Assembly (NCBI RefSeq): GCF_030285625.1
Contig: NZ_CP127294.1
Coordinates: 6,914,001-6,978,000 of the forward strand
Reading direction: 5' to 3'
DNA length: 64,000 nt
DNA from: Amycolatopsis sp. 2-15
GTDB taxonomy: Bacteria; Actinomycetota; Actinomycetes; Mycobacteriales; Pseudonocardiaceae
Under the pieces are notes generated by a model. The model was not told the DNA's origin and made no database searches. It worked only from the letters and a program-made list of their open reading frames with translations. The position numbers and the translations under genes are program-made. Below, piece by piece: positions 33,538 through 41,173 of the stretch (positions are counted from its first letter, which is position 1; every line of letters starts with the position of its first letter).

Positions 33538-34286
33538 GAAGCTCGTGCCTCCTCACCGGCGACAGCCGAAACGGACGGATCGTGCGGCCGGGTCGTCTGG
33601 TCGGTCTCCGACCCGGGGTAACGCGTGCGGAGCAGGCCGCGGCAGAAGTGCGCGTTGCCGTCGATCGAGATCCGGATCGACCGGGCGAACCGCAGCCGCA
33701 GCGGGACCTCTTCTCGCGGGTAGGGCTCGCCGTGCTCGTCGACGAGCACCGGTTCACCCGGCTCGACACTCAGGCCGAGCGCCGCCCGCCGCCGCAGCAG
33801 CGCGTCGGTCGTGCGGCCCGCGGGCAGGCCGCCGAGCGTCACGTCGTGCAGATCCTCTTCAGGCAGTGCCGGATTCGCGCGCAGCAGGCCCGTCAGCGCC
33901 CGCTCCATGGCGGCCGTGTGGGCCTTGCGCCGGAAGGTGAGCCGCAGCTCGTCGAGGTCCTTCTCGGCCTCGGAGCCGAACGTGCCGAGGTACCCGGCGT
34001 CGGCGGCGAGGCCGCGGTTGATCAGGTCGGAGTCGTGGTGGTCGTCGAGCTGCACGACCACGCGCCGCTCGCCGGCCACGGCGGTGAGCACGTCCTTCGC
34101 GTCCGAAGCCATGAGGTACGCGAAGTTGGGCGAGCAGAACGAGGTCGGCAGCCGCAGGTGCACGGTGAGCTCGCCGTCGACGGCGGCCACGGAACGCACG
34201 AACCCCAGATCGGTGATGGGTTCGTCGAGCTCCGGGTCGTAGACCGAGTCGAGCGCACTGCGCGCCAGCTGTTCGAGATCGGGCAT
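33534..34286 (-). CDS. DUF59/MIP18-type iron-sulfur assembly protein
   Basis: A 250-residue protein. The first 95 residues are a DUF59 (MIP18/SufT-like) domain: SALDSVYDPELDEPITDLGFV and LPTSFCSPNFAYLMASDA with the conserved Cys. The rest (RRKAHTAAMERALTGLLRANPAL, then RIRISIDGNAHFCRGLL) is specific to the homologue encoded between an amidohydrolase and a dehydrogenase in propane-monooxygenase operons; its role may be metal-centre maturation of the oxygenase. Both ends overlap neighbouring genes (1 base with the amidohydrolase, 4 with the dehydrogenase). Confidence 0.8.
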   Translation of the reverse strand: MPDLEQLARSALDSVYDPELDEPITDLGFVRSVAAVDGELTVHLRLPTSFCSPNFAYLMASDAKDVLTAVAGERRVVVQLDDHHDSDLINRGLAADAGYLGTFGSEAEKDLDELRLTFRRKAHTAAMERALTGLLRANPALPEEDLHDVTLGGLPAGRTTDALLRRRAALGLSVEPGEPVLVDEHGEPYPREEVPLRLRFARSIRISIDGNAHFCRGLLRTRYPGSETDQTTRPHDPSVSAVAGEEARAS

Positions 34287-35311
34287 CAGGCAACCGCCGC
34301 CGCTTCGGCCTTCGCGTCCGCGGGCGGGTTCTTCACCTGCAGCTCCGCGGGCACCGGGATGTCGTACATGGCCGCGGCGTTGAGGCCCAGGATCTTCTTC
34401 TTGATGTCCGTGGTGAGCGGCGCGTACTCGGTCATGTCCTCGGGGATCTGGAAGTCCACGAACTTCTCGACGAGCCACTTCGGCGTCCAGATCGCGTAGT
34501 CGCTGGAGAACTGGATGCGGTTCTCGTCGAGCCAGTAGAGCAGCTCGCCGATGATCTGCGCGAAGTAGCGCGGTCGCGTGTGGATGAACGGCATCGCGAC
34601 GGCGAGGCCGGCGTGCACGTTGGGCTCCTGCGTGGCGATCCAGCAGAAGTCCTCCAGCCGGGGCAGGCCGCAGTGCTCGATCACGAAGTTGAGGTCGGTG
34701 AAGTCGGTGGCGACCTTGTCCACGTCCGCGACGTCGAACGCGTCGCGGTCCAGGGGCCGGATGGTCGGGCCCTTGTGGATGTGGATGTTCTTGATCCCCA
34801 GCTCCTGCGCGGCCTCCAGGTAGCGGTAGCTCCACTTGTCGTCGAGCTTCCAGCCGCGCGAGTCGCCGAACCACTCGGCCGTGTAAAGCTTGGCTCCCTT
34901 GAGGTTGAAGCGCTTGGCGTCCTCCCGCAGCTGCTTGAGGCCGTCCTCGCCGAAGCGCGGGTCCCAGCAGTGGTTGTAGGTGAGCTTGTCGGGGTGCTTC
35001 TGCGTCAGCGCGAACGCCTCGTCGGTCTGCCCGAAGTTGTTGTTGTAGAAGGCGGGCAGGGCCGCGGGCTGGAAGATGGCGTGGTCCACGTACCCGTCGG
35101 TGAACAGGTCCTTCATCAGCTTCTCGCCGCCGTAGTAGAGGTAGTCCTCGTACGGCCACACCTCGGACTCGGGGCTGAGGTTGCGGTGGTAGTCGTAGAA
35201 GCAGTCGATGAACTGTTTGCCGTGGATGTTGCGCTGGTTCTCCGGCCGCGCGTCCCAGAGCGCGACGTGCGCGTCGAGGATGAAGTACTTCTCGCCGTCC
35301 TTGCTGTACAT
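34286..35311 (-). CDS. amidohydrolase family 2 protein of propane-monooxygenase operons
   Basis: A 341-residue TIM-barrel amidohydrolase_2. LDAHVALWD replaces the common D-x-H-x-H, losing one metal ligand, while NIHIHKGPT, FVIEHCGLPR and FSSDYAIW are kept. This form, with an N-terminal SKDGEKYFILDAH, occurs just after the hydroxylase genes in propane-monooxygenase (mim/prm) operons and may help oxygenase assembly more than hydrolysis. The start at 35311 has GGAGGAAAG upstream. It opens the operon amidohydrolase-DUF59-dehydrogenase-ABM, divergent from the activator gene. Confidence 0.85.
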   Translation of the reverse strand: MYSKDGEKYFILDAHVALWDARPENQRNIHGKQFIDCFYDYHRNLSPESEVWPYEDYLYYGGEKLMKDLFTDGYVDHAIFQPAALPAFYNNNFGQTDEAFALTQKHPDKLTYNHCWDPRFGEDGLKQLREDAKRFNLKGAKLYTAEWFGDSRGWKLDDKWSYRYLEAAQELGIKNIHIHKGPTIRPLDRDAFDVADVDKVATDFTDLNFVIEHCGLPRLEDFCWIATQEPNVHAGLAVAMPFIHTRPRYFAQIIGELLYWLDENRIQFSSDYAIWTPKWLVEKFVDFQIPEDMTEYAPLTTDIKKKILGLNAAAMYDIPVPAELQVKNPPADAKAEAAAVA

Positions 35312-35394
35312 GGGCTTTCCTCCGCATTCGTGACCACATCGGCACGTCAAGACCGGAACTTAGGGCGATCATTGCCGGTCGGGGTGGGCCTTGC

Positions 35395-35411
35395 TGTCTC
35401 GATTTGAGACA
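35395..35411. promoter_or_regulatory. inverted repeat, probable activator site
   Basis: TGTCTC-GATTT-GAGACA, a perfect 6-5-6 palindrome in the spacer between the amidohydrolase operon and the GAF/Fis activator. The outer TGT and ACA half sites are like those bound by Fis-type HTH activators. Confidence 0.55.
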
Positions 35412-35507
35412 CGAGAGTGCGGCGGCGGCTACCCTGGGTCTTCTAGCCTTACCCAAGCCGGACGCACAATCGGCCGAGACGCAGTGTGGCGTCTCCCGGG
35501 AGGTGGC

Positions 35508-36935
35508 ATGACACGCGGTGACGGGCTCGAGCCCCGCGGCGACACCACGCCGAGGCTGCGGGCGTCGTGGCAGCGCAGCGCGCGCTACGGGGTGCCCGAC
35601 GACGAGGTGAAACCCGTGTTCACGGCCACGGTCGACACGGGTTCCCTGCTGTTCGAATGCGGCGACGAGGTGCTGCGCGGCCTGCACGCGACGCTGGCCG
35701 ACGAACCCATCAGCCTGATGCTCACCGACAGCGAAGGCCTGGTGCTCAGCCGGCTGTGCGGCGACCCGGGGATGACCCGGTCGCTGGATCGGGTGCACCT
35801 CGCACCGGGGTTCTCCTACGCCGAGAGCAACGCCGGCACCAACGGCCTCGCCCTGGCGCTGGCCGACCGCACGCCGTCGCTGGTCCGCGCGGGTGAGCAC
35901 TACTGCACCAGCCTGCGCGGCTACACGTGCGCCGCCGTGCCCGTGCTCGACCCGATCACGGGCGCGCTGGCGGGCAGCGTGAACCTCACGACGTGGTCCG
36001 AGCAGTCGTCGGGCCTGCTGCTCGCGCTGGCCCAGACCGCCGCCGGGCACACCACCTCGCTCATGCTCGCGCGCGCCTCGGGCCGCCGCCCGCGCCCCGC
36101 TCCGCGCGGCGAGGTCTTCCGCGTGTACGCCGACCGCATCGACCCGCCGGAGCTCTCGGCCGCGTGGCAGCACGCGCTGCTGGAGGCGATGGACACGATG
36201 GGCCGCGGCCGCACGGTCGCCGTGGTCGGTGAGCCGGGCGCCGGCAAGACGGCGCTGGCCGCGCTGGCCCGCCGCGAGCTGCACCCGCGCGAGCGCGTGC
36301 TCAACGCGCGGCCGCCCGCGCCCGACGACGTGGACGCATGGCTCGCGATGTGGTCGCCGGAGGTCGGCAAGGCCGACACCTGCGTGATCGTCTCCGGCGT
36401 CGACGCCCTGCCCGCCTGGGCCGCCGGCGAGCTGGCCGCGCGCTTCACCGGTCACCCGACCGGTTTCGTCCTGACCGCTTCGGATTCCGCGGCGATCCCG
36501 AAGCCGCTGATGTCTTTTGTGGACACCGTCGTCGAACTCCCGCCCCTACGCCTGCGGCCCGACGACATCCTCCCGCTGGCCCACCACTTCGCCCACCGCG
36601 CTCGCGGCCGCGCCGTCTCGTTCACCCCGGCCGCCGCCCGGGCGCTGGCGACCCACGACTGGCCCGAGAACGCCAAGCAGCTCCGGCGCGTCGTCGCCGA
36701 GGCCGCCGCCCGCGCGGACACCGTCGACACGCACCACCTGCCGCCGGAGGTGTTCACGACCACGGGCCACCGGCTCAGCCGCCTGCAGGCGATGGAACGC
36801 GACGAGATCGTGCGCTGCCTCGCCCAGCCTGGCGCCACCGTCGTCCGCGCGGCCGCCGAGCTCGGCATGGGCCGCGCGACGATCTACCGGAAGATGGCGC
36901 AGTACGGAATCAAGAACCGGCAGCTACGTTCCTGA
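35508..36935 (+). CDS. AcoR/MimR-type transcriptional activator (GAF-AAA-Fis)
   Basis: A 475-residue regulator. Residues about 40-185 form a GAF-like sensor (the YAESNAGTNGLALAL segment, then HYCTSLRGYTCAAVPV). Residues about 210-390 are a reduced AAA+ domain with a Walker A GEPGAGKT near 240; no GAFTGA loop is present, so it need not work with sigma54, which actinobacteria lack. The C-terminus (about 430-470) is a Fis-type HTH, VVRAAAELGMGRATIYRKMAQYGI. Relatives (MimR) activate alkane/ketone monooxygenase operons. The ATG at 35508 follows GGGAGG. It is divergent from the amidohydrolase operon. Confidence 0.85.
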   Translation: MTRGDGLEPRGDTTPRLRASWQRSARYGVPDDEVKPVFTATVDTGSLLFECGDEVLRGLHATLADEPISLMLTDSEGLVLSRLCGDPGMTRSLDRVHLAPGFSYAESNAGTNGLALALADRTPSLVRAGEHYCTSLRGYTCAAVPVLDPITGALAGSVNLTTWSEQSSGLLLALAQTAAGHTTSLMLARASGRRPRPAPRGEVFRVYADRIDPPELSAAWQHALLEAMDTMGRGRTVAVVGEPGAGKTALAALARRELHPRERVLNARPPAPDDVDAWLAMWSPEVGKADTCVIVSGVDALPAWAAGELAARFTGHPTGFVLTASDSAAIPKPLMSFVDTVVELPPLRLRPDDILPLAHHFAHRARGRAVSFTPAAARALATHDWPENAKQLRRVVAEAAARADTVDTHHLPPEVFTTTGHRLSRLQAMERDEIVRCLAQPGATVVRAAAELGMGRATIYRKMAQYGIKNRQLRS

Positions 36936-36991
36936 ACGGCGCTTCCGTAGCATCAGGCCATGATGGCAAACCTCGGTCCCGGCCCGAGCCG

Positions 36992-37399
36992 GTGACCGGC
37001 TCGTTCTGGTGGGACCTGCTGATCGGGCTCGCCGGCGGGCTGCTGCTGCTGTGGCTCGCCCTCGTGGCCGTGCTCGCCGTGGCCCGCCCGCGCGGTGACC
37101 TGCTGCGGGAGGCGCTGCGCCTGCTCCCCGACGTCCTGCGGCTGATCCGCCGCCTGGCCACCGACCGCGACCTCCCCCGCGGCGTACGGGTACGGCTAGC
37201 TCTGCTGCTGGTGTACCTTGCGCTGCCGATCGACCTGATCCCGGACTTCATCCCGGTGCTCGGCTACGCGGACGACGCCATCGTCGTCACCCTGGTGCTG
37301 CGCAGTGTCGTGCGCCGCGCCGGGATCGACGCCGTGCGCGCCCGCTGGCCCGGCACCGAAGACGGGTTCGCCGGTCTGACGCGGTTGACCGGCCTCTGA
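36992..37399 (+). CDS. DUF1232 (YkvA-like) membrane protein
   Basis: A 135-residue protein: one N-terminal membrane helix (GLAGGLLLLWLALVAVLAV, residues about 11-29) and the DUF1232 domain with the diagnostic YLALPIDLIPDFIPVLGYADDA. The function is unknown, though members are membrane-bound and widespread. The GTG at 36992 is the most plausible start; the open frame upstream is a shadow of the activator gene. The ribosome site is weak. Confidence 0.75.
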   Translation: MTGSFWWDLLIGLAGGLLLLWLALVAVLAVARPRGDLLREALRLLPDVLRLIRRLATDRDLPRGVRVRLALLLVYLALPIDLIPDFIPVLGYADDAIVVTLVLRSVVRRAGIDAVRARWPGTEDGFAGLTRLTGL

Positions 37400-37424
37400 T
37401 CCGGACGAGTGCACCTGCCGCGCC

Positions 37425-37440
37425 GTATAGGGCGTTATAC
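37425..37440. promoter_or_regulatory. small AT-containing inverted repeat
   Basis: GTATA-GGGCGT-TATAC, the only AT-rich island in this intergenic region, 97 bases before the SnoaL-like gene. It may be an operator or hold a -10 element. Confidence 0.25.
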
Positions 37441-37536
37441 GCCGGGTGAAGTCGGCCCTCCGGGACTGTCGCCGCGGCGCCGGACACGGCAGGGTGGGGG
37501 CCGGGTGTCCGCTCGGGAGAAGGAGCGTGGGTCGAG

Positions 37537-38358
37537 ATGCCGTGGTTCCCGGACTTCGTCAACGCCGCCGAGCTGGCACGCAAGCAGACCCGCGTCCAGG
37601 GGCACGAGGATCCCGTCGGGCAGTTCTTCGCGGCGCTGACCGGCGGCGACGCGCAAACGCTCGAGACGGTCTGGCCCGGCGAGATCGCGGTGTTCGACCC
37701 GCGGGCCGGGGAGATCCGCGGCCGCAAGGAGCTGCGGCACTTCGTCCACGTGAACCAGGTCTGGCTGGGCGAGCAGCACGCCCGCGCGGAGACGATCGCG
37801 ACCACGCGCGTCGGCGGGCGCGCCGTGGTCGAGCTGCTGGCGTGGCTCGGCGGCGACGGGCACGAGGTGGCCTGGCCGGTGGCTGTGGTCGCCGAGTCGG
37901 CCAACGAGCGGTCCGTGGTCTTCCGCACCTACTGCAGCCAGTGGCCGGTCGACGGGCACCGGCACCTGCGCCCGCCGATCCTGGCGTCCGCCGACACCCC
38001 GCTCGGCGACGTCGTCGGCCACTACCTCGCGGCGCTGGCGGCCGGCGACGCCGACGCGATCGTCGGCACCTTCTCCCCCACCGGCTACCTGCGCGAGCCC
38101 ATCGGCACGCACACCCAGCACACCGGCCCCGACGAGCTGCGCGAGTTCTTCACGAAGACGTTCGCCGCCGGCGGTGTCCACCTGGAACCGTGCGTGGTCA
38201 CCGACGACAGCGTGCGCTGCGTCCTCGAGTACAACTGCGTGGCGTGGGGCCGGCACGACGTGGCGCCGCAGGCCGGGGTGTGCGTGTTCGACCGCGGTCC
38301 GGACGGGCTGCTCAGCGCGGTCCGCGTGTACGACGACATCGAGGCGCCGGCCGCGTGA
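37537..38358 (+). CDS. tandem SnoaL-like/NTF2-fold protein
   Basis: A 273-residue protein made of two NTF2-like (SnoaL) units, residues about 25-140 and 148-270. Each has the Leu-rich helix, an F-D-P or F-S-P-x-G-Y-L strand (FDPRAGEIRGRKELRHFV and FSPTGYLREPIG) and a conserved polar pocket. Such domains form cone-shaped pockets in cyclases, dehydratases and ligand-binding proteins; nothing shows which. The GGAGAAGGAG ribosome site is good. It stands alone. Confidence 0.75.
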   Translation: MPWFPDFVNAAELARKQTRVQGHEDPVGQFFAALTGGDAQTLETVWPGEIAVFDPRAGEIRGRKELRHFVHVNQVWLGEQHARAETIATTRVGGRAVVELLAWLGGDGHEVAWPVAVVAESANERSVVFRTYCSQWPVDGHRHLRPPILASADTPLGDVVGHYLAALAAGDADAIVGTFSPTGYLREPIGTHTQHTGPDELREFFTKTFAAGGVHLEPCVVTDDSVRCVLEYNCVAWGRHDVAPQAGVCVFDRGPDGLLSAVRVYDDIEAPAA

Positions 38359-38507
38359 GCGCGCCGGATCACGCCCTCCCGGGCCGGTGACCACAGCCCG
38401 CGTACGCACGCCGTAGTACGTCGAAGTACCGCAGCTCGACGGACGACGCCCGCCCGCCTCGCCCCGACGATGGACGCACAGCACGGGCCATCGACGGAGG
38501 AGGCGGC

Positions 38508-39044
38508 ATGGCGACCGGACAGGGGTGGCGGCTCGGCGCGCGCACCCGGAAGTGGTACCTGGTCGGGCATCTCGTGTCCGCGGCGGCGTGGTTCGGTCTC
38601 GACCTCGCACTGGGGATCCTCGCGTGCACGGCACTGCTGACCGGCGACCCGGCCGTGACCGCGACCTCGTTGCGGGCACTGGAGTTCTTCGCGGTGTGGC
38701 CGATGTTCGCCGCGAGCGTGCTGACGCTCACCACCGGGGTCGTGCTCGGACTGGGCAGCAAGTACGGCCTGGTCCGGTACTGGTGGGTCGCCGCGAAACT
38801 GGCGGTGAACGTGCTCATGACGGTGCTCATCCTGGCTTCCCTGCGACCGGGGATCAACGCGGCCGCCGACTACGGCCGGGCGCTGATGGCCGGCGAAACT
38901 GCGGCGCGCCCGTCGGATCTGCTGTACCCGGTGTTCGTGGCGCCGAGCCTGCTGCTGTTCTCCTATTTGCTGACGGTGTTCAAACCGTGGGGTCTCCTCC
39001 GGCGCGGTTCGGCCGGGAAAACACTCGCCCACGACGGAGCGTGA
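38508..39044 (+). CDS. four-helix membrane protein
   Basis: A 178-residue protein with four hydrophobic helices (residues about 17-42, 55-80, 90-112 and 140-160) and short hydrophilic ends. It has no signal peptide and no named domain; the VGHLVSAAAWFGLDLALG helix resembles the DUF2269-like group with a helix-1 His. GGAGGAGGCGGC precedes the ATG. Function unknown. Confidence 0.7.
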   Translation: MATGQGWRLGARTRKWYLVGHLVSAAAWFGLDLALGILACTALLTGDPAVTATSLRALEFFAVWPMFAASVLTLTTGVVLGLGSKYGLVRYWWVAAKLAVNVLMTVLILASLRPGINAAADYGRALMAGETAARPSDLLYPVFVAPSLLLFSYLLTVFKPWGLLRRGSAGKTLAHDGA

Positions 39045-39171
39045 ACGGAAAGGGCGGCGGGGGCACGAAAGCGTGCAAGATCGTTTTCGAGCGAGGCGTG
39101 GTCCGGGTTTCCTGTTAGCGTCGATCACGAAGGGCCGGATGGCCGACCGGGATCGACAGGAGGAAATGACC

Positions 39172-39264
39172 ATGTTTCGCCTTCGCCGGATTCTCGGCCA
39201 CGTCGTGAGCGGATTCGCCACCGCCGGCTTGTGCGTGAGCGGTCTCGCGGTCGCCGAAGCCTGA
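39172..39264 (+). CDS. 30-residue hydrophobic peptide
   Basis: A very short reading frame with an Arg-rich start (MFRLRRILGHVV) and a hydrophobic stretch ending in SGLAVAEA, like a bare signal peptide or a single membrane helix. AGGAGG lies 8 bases before this ATG, which is stronger support than its length gives; another ATG two codons before is too close to the site. It lies between the membrane protein and the TetR gene. Function unknown. Confidence 0.45.
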   Translation: MFRLRRILGHVVSGFATAGLCVSGLAVAEA

Positions 39265-39371
39265 CCTTCGCCATTCGCCGCGATTCTTTTCGCGAAAAGG
39301 AATCGCATTTTGTCCGCACCCGCGGTGACCACGAAACCCGCCGCCGGTCGCCTGCAGTACCGTGACGGTCC

Positions 39372-39995
39372 GTGACTCCCGAGAAGCCACTGACCGCGCG
39401 CCAGGCCGCCGCCGAGCAGACCCGGCGCAAGCTGCTCGAAGCCGCGCTCGCGGAGTTCTCGCGGCGGCCGTACGCCGAGGTGACCGTCAGCGACATCGCG
39501 CGCGCCGCCGGCGTGGCCCACGGGCTGGTGTCGCACCACTTCCAGGGCAAGCAGGGCGCGTACGTCGCCGCCGTGGCCGAGGTCTACGAGCAGCTGCGCG
39601 AGGCGGAGGAGGCCGAGCAGCCGGCGGCGGTGCCCGAGCGGATCCGGGCGCGCTTTCGTGGGTTCGTCACCTTCCTCGCCGCACACCCCGACCTGGCGTT
39701 GAACCTGGTCCTCATCGGTGGCCGGGACGAGGCGTTCGCCGGCCTCCGCAGCCGGAACCTGCGGGTGCTCGCCGGGCTGCTCGGCCTCGATCCGGACCGC
39801 CCCGCCGTGGCCGCGGCACTGCGCTCGTTCGCCGACGGCGCCGAACGCCTGACAGCCGACTGGCTGCGGGACGACCGCCCGTTCGAGCTCCCCGCGCTGG
39901 TGGAGGCGTTCTGCGCCCTGCTCGCCGGCGCCCTGCGCGGCGCGCACGAGCTGGACCCCGCCCTCGACGTGACGAAGGCACTCGCCCGCCTATAG
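39372..39995 (+). CDS. TetR family regulator
   Basis: A 207-residue regulator. TetR HTH at residues about 18-60: RRKLLEAALAEFSRRPYAEVTVSDIA and GVAHGLVSHHFQGKQGAYVAAV. The C-terminal domain contains CALLAGALRGAHELD. GTG start at 39372. A perfect inverted repeat at 40037-40061, between it and the LLM gene on the same strand, is its likely operator; a few tens of bases separate the genes. Confidence 0.85.
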   Translation: MTPEKPLTARQAAAEQTRRKLLEAALAEFSRRPYAEVTVSDIARAAGVAHGLVSHHFQGKQGAYVAAVAEVYEQLREAEEAEQPAAVPERIRARFRGFVTFLAAHPDLALNLVLIGGRDEAFAGLRSRNLRVLAGLLGLDPDRPAVAAALRSFADGAERLTADWLRDDRPFELPALVEAFCALLAGALRGAHELDPALDVTKALARL

Positions 39996-40036
39996 CGCGC
40001 AGATGGTTTCACTCTCAACCAGTTTCGGTGTACGCT

Positions 40037-40061
40037 GATCATTGATTGACAGTCAATGATC
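40037..40061. promoter_or_regulatory. TetR operator before the LLM gene
   Basis: GATCATTGA-TTGACAG-TCAATGATC, a perfect 9-7-9 inverted repeat. Inside it, ATTGAC-A-GTCAAT (40045-40057) is a second palindrome, with centres 2 bases apart. It lies 23 bases upstream of the ATG at 40084 and overlaps a TTGACA (40047-40052). Confidence 0.65.
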
Positions 40062-40083
40062 GATGGTCAGCAAGGAGACCTGG

Positions 40084-41133
40084 ATGAGGCTCGGCGTAAC
40101 GCTGCCGCAGAACTGGAAGTTCGACCCCCGCACCGACCTGGTCCGCGGCGCCCGCAAGGCCGAGGAGCTCGGCTACGACAGCGTGTGGGTGGCCGAACGG
40201 GTGCTCTACCCGCAGGACCAGACAGGAATCCACCGGCTCACCGAGTACGGCGACGGCGCCTGGCCCGACGTCTATCGCAAGGTGCTCGACCCGATCGTGG
40301 CGATGACGATGGCCGCGACCGTCACCTCGCGGGTCCGGATCGGCGCTTCGGTGCTCCTGCCGCCGCTGCACCTGCCCTACCGGCTGGCGAACTCGCTCGC
40401 CGCCATCGGTGCGATCAGCGGCGGGCGGGTGGTCGCGGGGCTCGGCACCGGGTGGTCCGTGGACGAGTTCGCCGCCACCGCGCCCCGGCCCATGGCCGAG
40501 CGCGGCGCCGCCCTGGAGGAGTTCCTCGACGTGGCCGACGCGGTCTGGGGCCCGGACCCGGCGTCGTTCGAGAACGAGCGCTACACGTTGTGGCCGGCCG
40601 AAACCGGCCCCAAACCGGCCGAGCGGATCCCCGTGTTCCTCGGCGGCTGGTCCCCCAAGCCGCTCGAGCGCATCGCCCGCCGCGCCGACGGCTGGCTCCC
40701 GGTCATGGTGCCGCCCGCTCAGGTCGCCTCGACGCTGACCGACCTGCGCAAGCGGGCCGAGGAGCACGGCCGCGATCCGCAGGCGATCCGCTGCATCGCG
40801 ATCATCGCGCTCGGCGGCGAGTTCGTGCGCGTGGAGACCGCGGATCGTCCGCCGTACCAGGGCAGCATCGAGCAGATCCTCGGTGACGTCGCCGAACTGG
40901 GCGCCGCGGGCGTCGAGGAAGCGCTCACGCTGCCGAACATCTCGCGCGACATCGAGGAGTACAGCGACCTGCTCGCCGAGTTCCACGCGGCGTTCGGCGC
41001 GGCCGGGATCTGGCCACCGGGCTTTCGACGCCACCCCGGACGCCCCACCGGCCGGGACGTCCGGGCAAGGCGGCTGCTCTGTTCGTGTCGTTCCGTGGTC
41101 GAGCGTTCACTCACGGCACGACTTCGGTACTAG
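40084..41133 (+). CDS. LLM class F420/FMN-dependent oxidoreductase
   Basis: A 349-residue enzyme of the F420- or FMN-dependent LLM type: LGVTLPQNWKFDPRTDLV, ELGYDSVWVAERVL, AAIGAISGGRVVAGLGTGW, and RIPVFLGGWSPKPLERIARRADGW, with the last as the common F420-type segment. The ATG at 40084 has AAGGAG in the right place, so the ATG at 40063 (inside the operator) is rejected. The last 35 residues or so (after FGAAGIWPPGF) are Arg-rich and unlike the family, as if the original stop was lost; a frameshift near 41025 is possible. It is probably controlled by the TetR before it. Confidence 0.75.
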   Translation: MRLGVTLPQNWKFDPRTDLVRGARKAEELGYDSVWVAERVLYPQDQTGIHRLTEYGDGAWPDVYRKVLDPIVAMTMAATVTSRVRIGASVLLPPLHLPYRLANSLAAIGAISGGRVVAGLGTGWSVDEFAATAPRPMAERGAALEEFLDVADAVWGPDPASFENERYTLWPAETGPKPAERIPVFLGGWSPKPLERIARRADGWLPVMVPPAQVASTLTDLRKRAEEHGRDPQAIRCIAIIALGGEFVRVETADRPPYQGSIEQILGDVAELGAAGVEEALTLPNISRDIEEYSDLLAEFHAAFGAAGIWPPGFRRHPGRPTGRDVRARRLLCSCRSVVERSLTARLRY

Positions 41134-41173
41134 GGTCCGGTTCGATCTTGCGTCGAGGTGGAGGTGGGGCTCG

